A stretch of 64,000 nucleotides of DNA from the NCBI GenBank assembly GCA_003327435.1, contig QOQV01000013.1, positions 1 through 64,000 of the forward strand. Direction: 5' to 3'. The stretch is from Ignavibacteriota bacterium (lineage in GTDB: Bacteria; Bacteroidota; Ignavibacteria; UBA10030; BY39). A program made the translations under genes and the position numbers. This document shows, one piece after another, positions 53,501 through 61,781 of the stretch. The notes beneath the pieces are model-generated. The model was not told the origin of the DNA. It was given only the letters and a program-made list of their open reading frames with translations, and did no database searches. Each line of letters begins with the position of its first letter. Within the stretch, counting starts at the first letter, position 1.

Positions 53501-53814
53501 AAGTAATCTGAAGGATCTAAATCTTCTGAGAATGTATTTTCAGATCGAGCAACAATTATTAATGTTCCAGATTTTAAATTGCTCCATGCTGTATTACTGC
53601 TGAATACAAGTGGGGCTTGTGGTGAACCAGTACTTGAATAATCTCTTATATCCCAATTTCTAATATCCAAGCCATCCTGAACAACCAATAATTCTAACCA
53701 TTCATCACTACCACCAGAGTTATATAGTTCATTGATAATGATTGGTTGTGAAAAGATATTAGAATTGCATAAAAGTATGAATGCAATAATTAATAATGTT
53801 AATGTTCGTTTCAT
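50545..53814 (-). CDS. Type-IX-secreted phospholipase-D-family nuclease-like protein
   Basis: 1089 residues with a Sec signal peptide (about 1-22) and, at the C-terminus, a type IX sorting domain (NYPNPFNPNTTIEFSI near 1008, then VYNILGQEVATL and GVYFYKL, ending LLMK). Between them: a lamin-tail-like domain (IIINELYNSGGSDEWLELL), a DUF5689/OB-like region (LVTVRGIITVANQFGSPSFI), a fibronectin-III-like module, and two PLD motifs, HNKFFVFD (near 750) and HHKYAIID (near 926), each with the downstream TGSWN or TGSHNW. It is predicted to be an extracellular or surface nuclease/phospholipase. No immunity or export gene lies beside it. Confidence 0.9.
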   Translation of the reverse strand: MKRTLTLLIIAFILLCNSNIFSQPIIINELYNSGGSDEWLELLVVQDGLDIRNWDIRDYSSTGSPQAPLVFSSNTAWSNLKSGTLIIVARSENTFSEDLDPSDYLMVVKTNNSSYFSGNPFSLAGASEAVQIRNSSQTHIFGVSWGSGNAGSLPEPKVHFTGSSTSNTATAFKEDALAKLTNVANWAQNTTTITRGTGNTPANSAWIAALRARPEGSGAVSLNPSVVNGNTDTTLNITYTRDQAFTINSLRIIFPAEITWSQNSNYISFIGMTANVIISGDTIYFLNASIVDSTIITITNIHTPLYTGYYKIKVQSGIDGTYGDVAPTPVLTVYGAPIPIAEAKVNDINGISLRMGDLVTVRGIITVANQFGSPSFIQDNSAGMSVYGTIFSGLVNIGDEVLVSGRITQFNGLNQIEYPTLHQIISSGNPVEPIITTPSVLNFDGVNGIEMYEGKLVQVNNVTVTQLNGAPVSTWAANTNYRLTGTSPSDTLQLRIDNNTDLVGEPAPAGPFDVIGVLGQYKTTSPFIGGYQLMPRSKADIISSGPIITYFPEETYIDSNSITISWKTLNPGTSRVRYGITTNYELGVAGNSNDLTTEHNVSVSGLLPATIYNMQAFSVSGTDTSFAGNLIVSTTSASPTTGKINVYFNKSVNTSISIGENALGNFNLTNKLIERINNSKYSIDAAIYNISGTVGATVASALVNAKNRGVKVRVVAEYDSRNNAPFSTLITNGIPVLYDSSGANDGTGLMHNKFFVFDYRGGKPDSIWVWTGSWNPTDPGTNDDRQNVIEIQDVALAATYTREFEEMFGSSTETPNANNARFGARKLNNTPHKFYIAGKYLECYFSPSDKTSKAIATTLGKTQHSINVGMLTFTWKEFADTLISKKNLSKKVRVIMDNNTDTGNQYTYLLSNGVDVRLKGGTGLFHHKYAIIDAELFGYQSYLLTGSHNWSSSAENRNDENTIIIKDNRVANLYLQEFAARYYEAGGSDSIRVSVEQINELPTTYNLKQNYPNPFNPNTTIEFSIPVASPVNLKVYNILGQEVATLIDQELKAGSYKVIFDASDLSSGVYFYKLHTGNFISSKKMLLMK

Positions 53815-53846
53815 TACAGTACCTTTTTTTGTTAATAAATAATATA

Positions 53847-53867
53847 AAAGAGGCTCAATGCCTCTTT
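53847..53867 (-). terminator. Hairpin between repressor and secreted gene
   Basis: AAAGAGGC (53847-53854)/GCCTCTTT (53860-53867) with a 5-base loop. It could end the leftward repressor transcript before the secreted gene; its T-run is weak. Confidence 0.55.
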
Positions 53868-53920
53868 ATTTAAAAAACATTTGATACAAATCTAATGAAA
53901 AATAAACAATTATCAAATAA

Positions 53921-54574
53921 TCATAAGTTTTTAATTACTTTCACCACTTTCCAGATGAAGGCCACATCTTTCTTTTTAACAGAAACTGGTTCAAATTCTG
54001 GATTAAGTGGGATTAGATGAATATGTGTAGTATCAAATTTAACTTTTTTTAATACATCTTCATCATTGACCCTTACCACGCAGATATCTCCATTTCTGAC
54101 TTCTCTACGAGGGCTTACAACTACAATATCGCCATCTTCTATTTTAGGAGACATACTGGTACCTTTTACGATAAGTGCAAACGCATTTGGATCATTGATA
54201 TTATCTACTGCCACATATCGTTCGATATACTCAGGATGGAATATTGCGGTAGTTCTGCCAGCCGGTACGGATGATAAAACTGGGATATCAACTATTGGTA
54301 CTTTTCTGAGAATGGTTTCCTTTTGTAAAGAAATAATTTTTCCTTTTTCTGGTGGATAAGCATACATTTCACCTTCACCAGTTAACAACCATTCAGGTCG
54401 GACATTTGTTGCTTTGGCAATTTTCATTAGATAAATGCTATCGGGTACCTGTTCGCCCTTTTCCCATCTTTGCAATGTTCTTGTGGCAATGCCTAATTTT
54501 TGAGCAAGAGTATGTTGGTCTAATTCTTTATTAATTCGTGCTTCGTGTATTCGACTTCCAATTGTGATTTTCAT
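53921..54574 (-). CDS. XRE/S24 LexA-CI-like autocleaving repressor
   Basis: 217 residues: an N-terminal helix-turn-helix (about 8-62; ARINKELDQHTLAQKLGIAT, then LQRWEKGE) and a C-terminal S24 peptidase domain. The catalytic Ser is in IVKGTSMSPKIEDGD and the Lys in EDVLKKVKF; a candidate Ala-Gly cleavage site is SSVPAGRTT. Such proteins repress prophage or DNA-damage genes until RecA-triggered self-cleavage. It is divergent from the phosphoesterase gene, with candidate operators between. Confidence 0.9.
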   Translation of the reverse strand: MKITIGSRIHEARINKELDQHTLAQKLGIATRTLQRWEKGEQVPDSIYLMKIAKATNVRPEWLLTGEGEMYAYPPEKGKIISLQKETILRKVPIVDIPVLSSVPAGRTTAIFHPEYIERYVAVDNINDPNAFALIVKGTSMSPKIEDGDIVVVSPRREVRNGDICVVRVNDEDVLKKVKFDTTHIHLIPLNPEFEPVSVKKKDVAFIWKVVKVIKNL

Positions 54575-54595
54575 AATTATTTCCTTATTTTAATC

Positions 54596-54637
54596 GACAA
54601 ATATGTCTTTTAAATTATATCATATGTCATTTATGTC
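54596..54637. promoter_or_regulatory. Candidate operators for the LexA/CI-like repressor
   Basis: GACAAATATGTC (54596-54607) is a palindrome with arms GACA/TGTC. Further right TGTC occurs twice in direct orientation (54625-54628, 54634-54637). They lie 21-63 bases upstream of the repressor start, where autoregulatory sites are expected. No experiment supports them. Confidence 0.4.
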
Positions 54638-54724
54638 GTATTAAAGATACAAAATAAAATCCCCAATGTCAAATTTTTTGAATTTAATTTCATTTTTATT
54701 AGGTTTTATAAAAATTAATCTGGT

Positions 54725-55384
54725 ATGAGAATCTTAGCTTTTACTGATATACATTCAGCTTATGATAAAGTCGAGAATATAATAAAATCGGAAAAATTCG
54801 ATGTACTTATAATTGGTGGTGATATTACAAATGTTGGTAAAATGGATGAAGTAAAAAATAAGCTGAATCATTGGAAAAAACTTACTAATCATCTTTTGGC
54901 AGTCGTTGGAAATATGGATCTGCCACAACACGATGATTTGATTCTTGAGCTTGGCTATTCTATAAACGGACGGGGTGTTATCCTTGATGATGTAGGATTT
55001 TTTGGTTGTTCAGCTGCTCCAATCTCACCACTTCGAACTCCTTACGAGATTAGTGAGAACAAAATTTCGGAAATCTTACAAAAAGGATATCAACAGGTAA
55101 AAGCTGCTAAATATAAAATTTTGGTTTCTCATGCACCTCCATATGGAACAAAACTGGATATTGTCCATTCAGGAATTCATGTTGGAAGTACTGCAGTGAG
55201 AGAATTTATTGAAAATTATAAAGTAGATGTAGTAATATGTGGACATATTCACGAAAGTAGAGGAATCGATCAACTGAACGATACCAAAATCGTCAATTGT
55301 GGCTCAGCTGCAAAGATGCAATATGCAATTATTGAAATTGTGGATGAGCAAATTAATATCACTACTTATATAGGAAAAATTTGA
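54725..55384 (+). CDS. Metallophosphoesterase
   Basis: 219 residues of the calcineurin-like family: D-x-H at AFTDIHSAYDK, GGDIT, GNMD (the GNHD-like motif), VSHAPPYG and GHIHES. It resembles archaeal/bacterial YfcE-like phosphodiesterases and the substrate is unknown. It is the first gene rightward from the repressor. Confidence 0.88.
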   Translation: MRILAFTDIHSAYDKVENIIKSEKFDVLIIGGDITNVGKMDEVKNKLNHWKKLTNHLLAVVGNMDLPQHDDLILELGYSINGRGVILDDVGFFGCSAAPISPLRTPYEISENKISEILQKGYQQVKAAKYKILVSHAPPYGTKLDIVHSGIHVGSTAVREFIENYKVDVVICGHIHESRGIDQLNDTKIVNCGSAAKMQYAIIEIVDEQINITTYIGKI

Positions 55385-55388
55385 TTAA

Positions 55389-56012
55389 ATGATGAATAAT
55401 CAAATAAATAGTAAGGTTGAAGCTATAATTTTTGATTTAGGTAATGTTTTGGTTAAGATTGATTATCAAAAGTTTTTAGAAAATTTATCGTTGAATGGAA
55501 AATACACAGAGAGTGAAATATATAATCTACTTGCAGAACCAGCAATTTTATATGAAAAAGGAATTATCAACTCGAAAACTTTTTATGAAAAAGGCATTGA
55601 GAAAATTGCGTTAAGGATAGATTACAAACATTTTTATTATGCATGGTGCAGTGTGGTATCGGAATTGGTAGATGGTATCGATAAAGTTGTGGATAAATTA
55701 AATAAGAAATTTCCACTTTACTTGTTAAGTAATACTAATGAAGCTCATATGAAATATATTCAGGATAATTTTAAAATCTTAAAATATTTTAAAGAATATT
55801 TTCTCTCATACAAAATAGGAAGTATGAAACCCGAGAAAGAGATTTACGAGTACATGTTAGGAAAATTAAATTTCAAACCGGAAGAGTTATTTTATATTGA
55901 TGATAAATTAGAGAATGTGAAAGCCGCACAGGAATTTGGAATTCATTCATATAATTTCATAAATTCTAATGAATTAATTAAACATTTGCAATCAATAAAC
56001 TTAATGGAGTAA
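55389..56012 (+). CDS. HAD-family hydrolase
   Basis: 207 residues. Nucleophile Asp in IFDLGNVLVKID (DxxGN variant), motif II LLSNTNEAH, motif III Lys in GSMKPEKEIYEYM and Asp pair in FYIDDKLENV. It resembles YihX/DHH-like phosphatases. Substrate unknown. Confidence 0.88.
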   Translation: MMNNQINSKVEAIIFDLGNVLVKIDYQKFLENLSLNGKYTESEIYNLLAEPAILYEKGIINSKTFYEKGIEKIALRIDYKHFYYAWCSVVSELVDGIDKVVDKLNKKFPLYLLSNTNEAHMKYIQDNFKILKYFKEYFLSYKIGSMKPEKEIYEYMLGKLNFKPEELFYIDDKLENVKAAQEFGIHSYNFINSNELIKHLQSINLME

Positions 56013-56016
56013 TGAT

Positions 56017-56892
56017 ATGGTAAATAAAATTGGATTTATTGGTACCGGAATGATGGGTTTACCAATGGCTAAAAGATTAATCAACGCAAATTACAAACTT
56101 GTAGTTTTTAATAGAACAAAATCGAAGGCAAATGAATTAATTAATCTGGGCGCTTCATGGGCAGAAAGCCCTACTGAGGTTGCTAACCAATCTGAGATTG
56201 TAATTTCAATGATTTCGAATACCCAGGTTCTGGAGGAAATTTCACATGGTGAAAATGGAATTTTAAATGGACTCAGTATTAACGGGATTCATATAGATAT
56301 GAGCACTGTTTCACCTGAAGCTACATATCGATTGTATAATGAGTACAAAAAACAACAAAAACATTTTATGCATTCTCCTGTACTTGGGAGTGTTCAAAAT
56401 GTAGTTGAAGGTTCGTTATTAATTTTTGCTGGTGGGGATAAAAATGTTTTTGAAAAATGTAAAGATGTGTTTAATACACTTGGAAAGAAAACATATTTCT
56501 TTGAGGATATAAAAAAATCGGGTTACTTAAAATTACTGTCGAATCAATTTATTGCTACAATGATTATATCCCTGTCGCAAGGGCTCTTAATTGCAGAAAA
56601 TGCAGGTATACCTATTGACACAGTTTTAGATGTGTTGAGTGAATCAACTTTAAATTCTACAATGTATCAGATAAAAGGTAAATCAATAAAAGATAGAAAT
56701 TTCTCACCCAGATTTATGACAAAACATATTTTAAAGGACATAAATTTAATAATTGAAGCATCGCAGAAATTAAAAATTGATTTACCGATTATGGATAAAG
56801 TAAAAAAATTATTTGAGGAAGCTGTTGCAAATGGGTTTGCGGAGGAGGATTATTCATCTATATATAAAGTGCTAAAAAATGATTTGTGTTAG
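56017..56892 (+). CDS. Beta-hydroxyacid dehydrogenase family (3-hydroxyisobutyrate type)
   Basis: 291 residues. Rossmann GFIGTGMMGLPMAKRL, a Ser/Gly region SPVLGSVQNVVEGSLLIF and Lys in GYLKLLSNQF, the catalytic lysine of the family. It could reduce or oxidise 3-hydroxyisobutyrate, glyoxylate or tartronate semialdehyde; the exact substrate cannot be told. Upstream spacing is four bases. Confidence 0.88.
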   Translation: MVNKIGFIGTGMMGLPMAKRLINANYKLVVFNRTKSKANELINLGASWAESPTEVANQSEIVISMISNTQVLEEISHGENGILNGLSINGIHIDMSTVSPEATYRLYNEYKKQQKHFMHSPVLGSVQNVVEGSLLIFAGGDKNVFEKCKDVFNTLGKKTYFFEDIKKSGYLKLLSNQFIATMIISLSQGLLIAENAGIPIDTVLDVLSESTLNSTMYQIKGKSIKDRNFSPRFMTKHILKDINLIIEASQKLKIDLPIMDKVKKLFEEAVANGFAEEDYSSIYKVLKNDLC

Positions 56893-57094
56893 TAATAAAA
56901 AGCCTGAATTTTAAGAGAGGTGGCAAATTAGTATTATTCCTGGAGGAGTTATATTTTAAAAACCTTCAAAATTTGCTTATTTTAAGGGATTTTGATATTT
57001 AAAATTTTACCCACCAAAAAAAGTTCAAAAAATTGTTTTTTTTACTTGACTTTTACAAGAAAAATATTAAATTTAGAGTTAAATTAACTATAAA

Positions 57095-57110
57095 GTGGGT
57101 AAAAGTGTGT
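57095..57110 (+). promoter_or_regulatory. Candidate MraZ boxes
   Basis: GTGGGT (57095-57100) and GTGTGT (57105-57110) repeat at 10-bp spacing just upstream of mraZ, and a reverse copy ACCCAC lies near 57010. MraZ is known in other bacteria to bind tandem TGGGN-type boxes at about that spacing before its own operon. Confidence 0.5.
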
Positions 57111-57148
57111 AGAATTTTGCCCAGTTTTTAAACAAATATTTTTAAATT

Positions 57149-57598
57149 ATGGCTTCTTTTAAAGGAACATATAAGTATAGTGTCGATAATAAAGGTCGCA
57201 TCAACATACCGGCAAAGATGCGCAAACAATTATCTGACGACAGCAAAGATCACTTTGTCATAACCCGTGGACTTGACAAATGTTTGTTTTTATATCCTCA
57301 TGATGTTTGGTTGAAGGTTGAAGAAAAATTGCAGAGCCTTTCTGAATTTAATTCTGATCATAGATATCTTGAGCGACAAATATATTCAATTGCTGAAGAT
57401 GTAGTGTTAGATGTTCAGGCAAGAATAATAATTCCAAGTGAGTTAAGAGAGTACGCTCAAATAAAAAATGAAGTTTTGATTATTGGAGTCTCAAATAGAA
57501 TTGAAATCTGGAATCCAAAAGTTTATGAAGAATATCTCAATAACAGAACTTCATCATATGAGGATGTAGCTGAAAGAGTTATGACAAACTTAAAATGA
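57149..57598 (+). CDS. mraZ: Transcriptional regulator MraZ
   Basis: 149 residues with two AbrB-like halves: GTYKYSVDNKGRINIPAKMR (about 5-24) and DVQARIIIPSELREYAQI (about 93). It is the first gene of the division/cell-wall (dcw) cluster and represses it in other bacteria. Candidate boxes lie upstream. Confidence 0.95.
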   Translation: MASFKGTYKYSVDNKGRINIPAKMRKQLSDDSKDHFVITRGLDKCLFLYPHDVWLKVEEKLQSLSEFNSDHRYLERQIYSIAEDVVLDVQARIIIPSELREYAQIKNEVLIIGVSNRIEIWNPKVYEEYLNNRTSSYEDVAERVMTNLK

Positions 57599-57617
57599 TG
57601 TTCCTTGAAATAATCGA

Positions 57618-58493
57618 ATGAATTATGAATTTCATAATCCTGTATTGGTTGAAAAAGTACTTGATTTGTTGGTCAAGGATTTAGGTGGTACTTATGTAGA
57701 TGCTACAATTGGAGGTGGAGGGCACTCGGAAAGAATACTTCAAAAACTCCTCCCCACAGGAAAATTAATCGGAATAGATGCTGATGAAGATGCAGTCATT
57801 TTTTCAAGAAAGCGTTTTGGAGATAGAGTTTTAATTTTTCGCTGCAATTTTTCAAATCTTTCCGATTTACTTTCCGATCTCAAAATCTCCAGAATTGATG
57901 GTATCTTATTTGACTTAGGGATTTCTTCTTACCAGATCGATAATGCTGAAAAAGGATTCAGCTTTAGCAAAGAAGGTATTCTGGATATGCGCTTTGACAA
58001 AAATCAGTTTTTGAATGCTCGTTACATCGTTAACAATTATAATGAAGCAGAATTAACTCAGATATTTAGGATTTATGGTGAAGAAAAATTCTCTCGCAGA
58101 ATTGCAAAGGAAATAGTTCGGCAAAGAAAATTTAACCCGATTAATACCACCACAGAATTATCTGGTATCATTGGTAATGTTGTTAATAAAAGATTTATAA
58201 ACAAAACTCTTGCTCGGGTTTTTCAAGCATTACGCATTGAAGTGAATAAAGAAATGGATGTTTTGAAAAAAGGTATCACTGATGCACTAAATTTGTTAAG
58301 AAGTAATGGCAGAATTGTCGTGATTTCATATCATTCGCTTGAAGATCGTATTGTTAAAAATATTTTCAAAACCTATTCACAGCAGAATTTAATTAAGATT
58401 TTAACTAAAAAACCAATAGTTCCTGAAAAAAGTGAAATACAAACAAATCCACGCTCGAGGAGCGCTAAATTAAGAGCAGCTGAAAAGATTTAA
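57618..58493 (+). CDS. rsmH: 16S rRNA m4C1402 methyltransferase
   Basis: 291 residues of the MraW/RsmH family: DATIGGGGHSERILQKLLP is the SAM site, LFDLGISSYQIDNAEKGFSF and ISYHSLEDRIVKNIFK the family blocks. It methylates N4 of C1402 in 16S rRNA. Confidence 0.96.
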   Translation: MNYEFHNPVLVEKVLDLLVKDLGGTYVDATIGGGGHSERILQKLLPTGKLIGIDADEDAVIFSRKRFGDRVLIFRCNFSNLSDLLSDLKISRIDGILFDLGISSYQIDNAEKGFSFSKEGILDMRFDKNQFLNARYIVNNYNEAELTQIFRIYGEEKFSRRIAKEIVRQRKFNPINTTTELSGIIGNVVNKRFINKTLARVFQALRIEVNKEMDVLKKGITDALNLLRSNGRIVVISYHSLEDRIVKNIFKTYSQQNLIKILTKKPIVPEKSEIQTNPRSRSAKLRAAEKI

Positions 58494-58506
58494 AATAAAA
58501 AAATAG

Positions 58507-58863
58507 ATGCAAGTATATAATGATAAAAATAACGATTATTACTCTTCCGATTTACTGAGGAAGAATAAACCTGTTTTAAAAAAACGACCTTCTGTTTTTA
58601 AAATAATTTTGGTAATCTTTTTGATCACACTTACAGGGGTTTTGGTAATTAATAATATAATCGTCATAAACCAACTTGTAAAGACAAATTACGAATTGGA
58701 AAAAGAATATAAATTTATAAAAAGTATTAATGAAACTCTAATTGCAGAAATAAATAATAAAACCAGTTATGAAAAAATTATCCCAATAGCAGAAGCACAT
58801 TTGGGTATGAAAAAATTGTCGGCTACGCAGGTAATCTGGTTTGAATTAAGGAATAATAAATAG
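58507..58863 (+). CDS. ftsL: FtsL-like division protein
   Basis: 118 residues: cytoplasmic N-terminus (about 1-37), one helix (about 38-60; ILVIFLITLTGVLVINN) and an extracytoplasmic coiled coil. It sits in the normal ftsL place between rsmH and ftsI. Sequence similarity across FtsL proteins is low, so the name rests on position and topology. Confidence 0.75.
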   Translation: MQVYNDKNNDYYSSDLLRKNKPVLKKRPSVFKIILVIFLITLTGVLVINNIIVINQLVKTNYELEKEYKFIKSINETLIAEINNKTSYEKIIPIAEAHLGMKKLSATQVIWFELRNNK

Positions 58864-58866
58864 ATT

Positions 58867-61053
58867 ATGTATAATGTGTCTATAAATATAGAAAAGCAAA
58901 AATTTTTACGCGCTATAAAAAGAAGAAGCCTGTTAGTTAAGTTCCTTATACTATTTATGTTCTTAATTGTGGTTGTCCGTTTGATTCAACTTCAGGTTTT
59001 CAGGTCTAATGAACTTCAACAGGTAGCTCTGTCTCAATATGTTCGTCCAAGCAAATTGCCTGCTTTAAGAGGTAAAATATATGATGCAAATGGTAATATA
59101 TTGGCTTCGAGCACAACAGCATTAAAAGTGGCAATTGATCCAAAATCTATTAAAATTAAGCCTGAGGTTGTAGTTTCATTATCAAGATTTTTATCAAAAA
59201 TAACTTCTCGCCCACAAAAATATTACTTATCAAAATTTGATACATCAAAAAGTTATGTCTGTCTTGAAAAGGAATTAAGCCTGATATATAAAGATGAACT
59301 ATCTAAGCACAACTGTTTTGGTGTGATTGTTCAAGAAATGCAAAAGCGATTGTATCCATATGGAACGATTGCCGGACAAATTTTAGGTGGAATGTTATCT
59401 GAAAATCAAGGGAAGGATGGAATAGAAAGTTTTTTCAATAATGAATTAAAGGGAACTGATGGTAGCGTGATAAATTATCGGGATGGTAAGCGCGAAATAA
59501 AACGTGTTATTGATTATCCGAGAATTGAACCGAAAAATGGAAACAGTATATATCTGACAATTGATTTAACATATCAATCGATAGCTGAGGAAGAATTAAA
59601 AAAGGGGGCAAGAAAATATTCAGCTGAAAGCGGAATGGTAATTATTATGAATCCCAAAACAGGAGAAGTGCTTGCAATAGCACAATATCCTGAATTTGAC
59701 CCTTCGGATTCAAGTCCTGAAAATTTAGCTAATCGTTCAATTCGTGCAATAACAGATGCAGTTGAACCGGGTTCGATGTTTAAAATTGTAACCGCTGCTG
59801 CTGCACTTGAAAATAAAAAAGTAAAACCTGAGCAGGTATTTTATGCTGAGAACGGTAAATACAGATGTCAAATTGGTAAGAACAGTTTTGTTAACATTAC
59901 AGATACCCATCCTTATGATTATTTGACTTTTGAGCAAGCTTTAGAGGTATCAAGTAATATAGTATTTGCAAAAATTTCATATCTTGTCGGAAGCGAGTCG
60001 GTTTATAAAATGGCTCGGGATATGGGATTTGGAAGTAAAACAGGAATTGAATTGCCAGGTGAGACCAGGGGGAAATTGGTATCTCCAAATAAATGGTCAG
60101 GTAGTACTCTGCAGGCAATGTCAAGAGGTTACGAAGTTCAAACATCACCATTACAAATTATTACCGCTTATTCTGCAATAGCTAACAATGGAGTTCTTGT
60201 AAAACCATACATAGTAAAAAAGATTGTTGATCAAAATTCAGAAACTATTTTTGAAAATCAACCTTTGGTTATCCGTAGAGTTTTGAGTGAATCGAATGCA
60301 AAACTTCTTACAAAGATGCTGGTATCTGTGGTTGAGGGTAAACGTGGAACAGCTCGCTCAGCACAAATTGAAGGTATGCAAATTGCTGGAAAAACTGGAA
60401 CCGCTCGCTTGTTGGTGAATGGAAAGTATTCATCTGAAAATTTACTAGCCTCGTTTGTGGGTTATTTCCCTGCAGAAGATCCTAAAGTGGTTTGTCTTGT
60501 TATGTTGCGTAATCCTAAAATTAATGGAAGTATAGCAGGTATGGGAGGTTCTACAAGTGCACCAATATTTAAAGAAATTGCTGAACGAATCAGGACAAGC
60601 TTTGATTTAAATAAAAAGTCGATGGATATAAAATATGCTTTCGATTCAGATACATCTGATGGAATTAAAATTATGGATTTGCGTAACCTCTCGCGTTCCG
60701 TTGCTATTAACATTCTGGAAAAATTTCCTCTGAAGGTTACCGTAATTGGAGAAGGTCAACTTGTTATGGATCAAACTCCAACAGCTGGTTCAATAATTAA
60801 AAAGGGTTCTGAGATAAAATTATTCTGTTACTTAAGTCGAGAGAATAACACTTATGATTTAATCGAGGTGCCCAATGTTGTAGGTTTACCACTAAAAAGA
60901 GCAATTAATATTTTATTATCGGTTGGATTGCAATTTTCGGTTCACGGTAGTGGCACTGTAATTAGCCAATCACCGGATCCAGGAGTTAGTGCAGCTCCAA
61001 ATACAATTGTATCTCTATTGTGCGAAGAAAAGAAAATAGCAGAAGCATATTGA
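58867..61053 (+). CDS. ftsI: Division-specific penicillin-binding protein with PASTA domains
   Basis: 728 residues: N-terminal helix (about 20-42), PBP dimer domain, transpeptidase with SxxK in EPGSMFKIVTAAAALE, SxN in EVSSNIVFAKI and KTG in AGKTGTARLL. The C-terminus adds two PASTA modules (about 600-725; IEVPNVVGLPLKRAINILLS, then SQSPDPGVSAAPNTIV), as in Gram-positive PBP2x and in FtsI-like proteins of some diderms. It crosslinks septal peptidoglycan. Next gene overlaps the stop (TGATG). Confidence 0.93.
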   Translation: MYNVSINIEKQKFLRAIKRRSLLVKFLILFMFLIVVVRLIQLQVFRSNELQQVALSQYVRPSKLPALRGKIYDANGNILASSTTALKVAIDPKSIKIKPEVVVSLSRFLSKITSRPQKYYLSKFDTSKSYVCLEKELSLIYKDELSKHNCFGVIVQEMQKRLYPYGTIAGQILGGMLSENQGKDGIESFFNNELKGTDGSVINYRDGKREIKRVIDYPRIEPKNGNSIYLTIDLTYQSIAEEELKKGARKYSAESGMVIIMNPKTGEVLAIAQYPEFDPSDSSPENLANRSIRAITDAVEPGSMFKIVTAAAALENKKVKPEQVFYAENGKYRCQIGKNSFVNITDTHPYDYLTFEQALEVSSNIVFAKISYLVGSESVYKMARDMGFGSKTGIELPGETRGKLVSPNKWSGSTLQAMSRGYEVQTSPLQIITAYSAIANNGVLVKPYIVKKIVDQNSETIFENQPLVIRRVLSESNAKLLTKMLVSVVEGKRGTARSAQIEGMQIAGKTGTARLLVNGKYSSENLLASFVGYFPAEDPKVVCLVMLRNPKINGSIAGMGGSTSAPIFKEIAERIRTSFDLNKKSMDIKYAFDSDTSDGIKIMDLRNLSRSVAINILEKFPLKVTVIGEGQLVMDQTPTAGSIIKKGSEIKLFCYLSRENNTYDLIEVPNVVGLPLKRAINILLSVGLQFSVHGSGTVISQSPDPGVSAAPNTIVSLLCEEKKIAEAY

Positions 61054-61775
61054 TGAAATTATTTGCTTACATATTTATCCTGATAAGTTTTTTTGCTTCG
61101 GGTTTATCACAAAGTAAAATCGTGAAAAAGGAAACTCAGACAAGTTATATTCTGAATAAAGATGGTAAACTGATACCAGACGGTAATGTTATTGAAAAGC
61201 ATTATAACAAATCTGGTAAGGTTGTATATGAAAGTAATAAAACTTTCTGGCAAGAAGCAAATAGAGAAGTTAATTATATAAAAAAATACTTTTATACAAA
61301 TGAAGTAATTTTAGATTCTTCTTTCGTTTATGATGGAGATAAACTTTTGCTTAAAGTTGAACATAATAATGATTCTACTGGACTTGAAATCGGTGCGGTG
61401 GAGATCTTGCCAAGCGGTAAAAAATCTTTTAATGCAAAGTATCATTACAATGAAAAAAGACAAAAAGTAAAGGAACAATTATTTAGTTCGGATGGGATCC
61501 TTTTTACCTTAAAAGAATATTTTTATGATTCCAATGGAAAACTATCAGAAGAGCGTGGATATGATCGTGGTACTCCAAAATACAGATTTCTATTTAGATA
61601 TGATAAAAAAGGATTCCTTATCGAAAAAAAGCACTTTGATGGTAATAACAAACTGGTAAAGTTAATGAAATACAAAAATGATAAATACGGATTACCACTC
61701 GAATGCAAAGAAACAAGTTTTACAGGAAAAGAGAAATCTGTAAAAATAATAAAATACAGTTACGAATATTATTGA
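61053..61775 (+). CDS. Secreted protein with YD/RHS-like repeats
   Basis: 240 residues from ATG 61053. A Sec signal peptide (core FAYIFILISFFASGLSQS) precedes three to four degenerate repeats of the form Y-x-Y/F-D-x2-G-K/F-L (e.g. EYFYDSNGKLSEERGYD, RYDKKGFLIEKKHFDG), the style of YD and antitoxin-like beta-repeat proteins. No catalytic motif. It lies inside the dcw cluster between ftsI and murE, which is not the normal gene content there, and overlaps ftsI by three bases. Its role is unknown; a cell-wall or envelope scaffold is only a guess. Confidence 0.8.
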   Translation: MKLFAYIFILISFFASGLSQSKIVKKETQTSYILNKDGKLIPDGNVIEKHYNKSGKVVYESNKTFWQEANREVNYIKKYFYTNEVILDSSFVYDGDKLLLKVEHNNDSTGLEIGAVEILPSGKKSFNAKYHYNEKRQKVKEQLFSSDGILFTLKEYFYDSNGKLSEERGYDRGTPKYRFLFRYDKKGFLIEKKHFDGNNKLVKLMKYKNDKYGLPLECKETSFTGKEKSVKIIKYSYEYY

Positions 61776-61781
61776 GATTTT

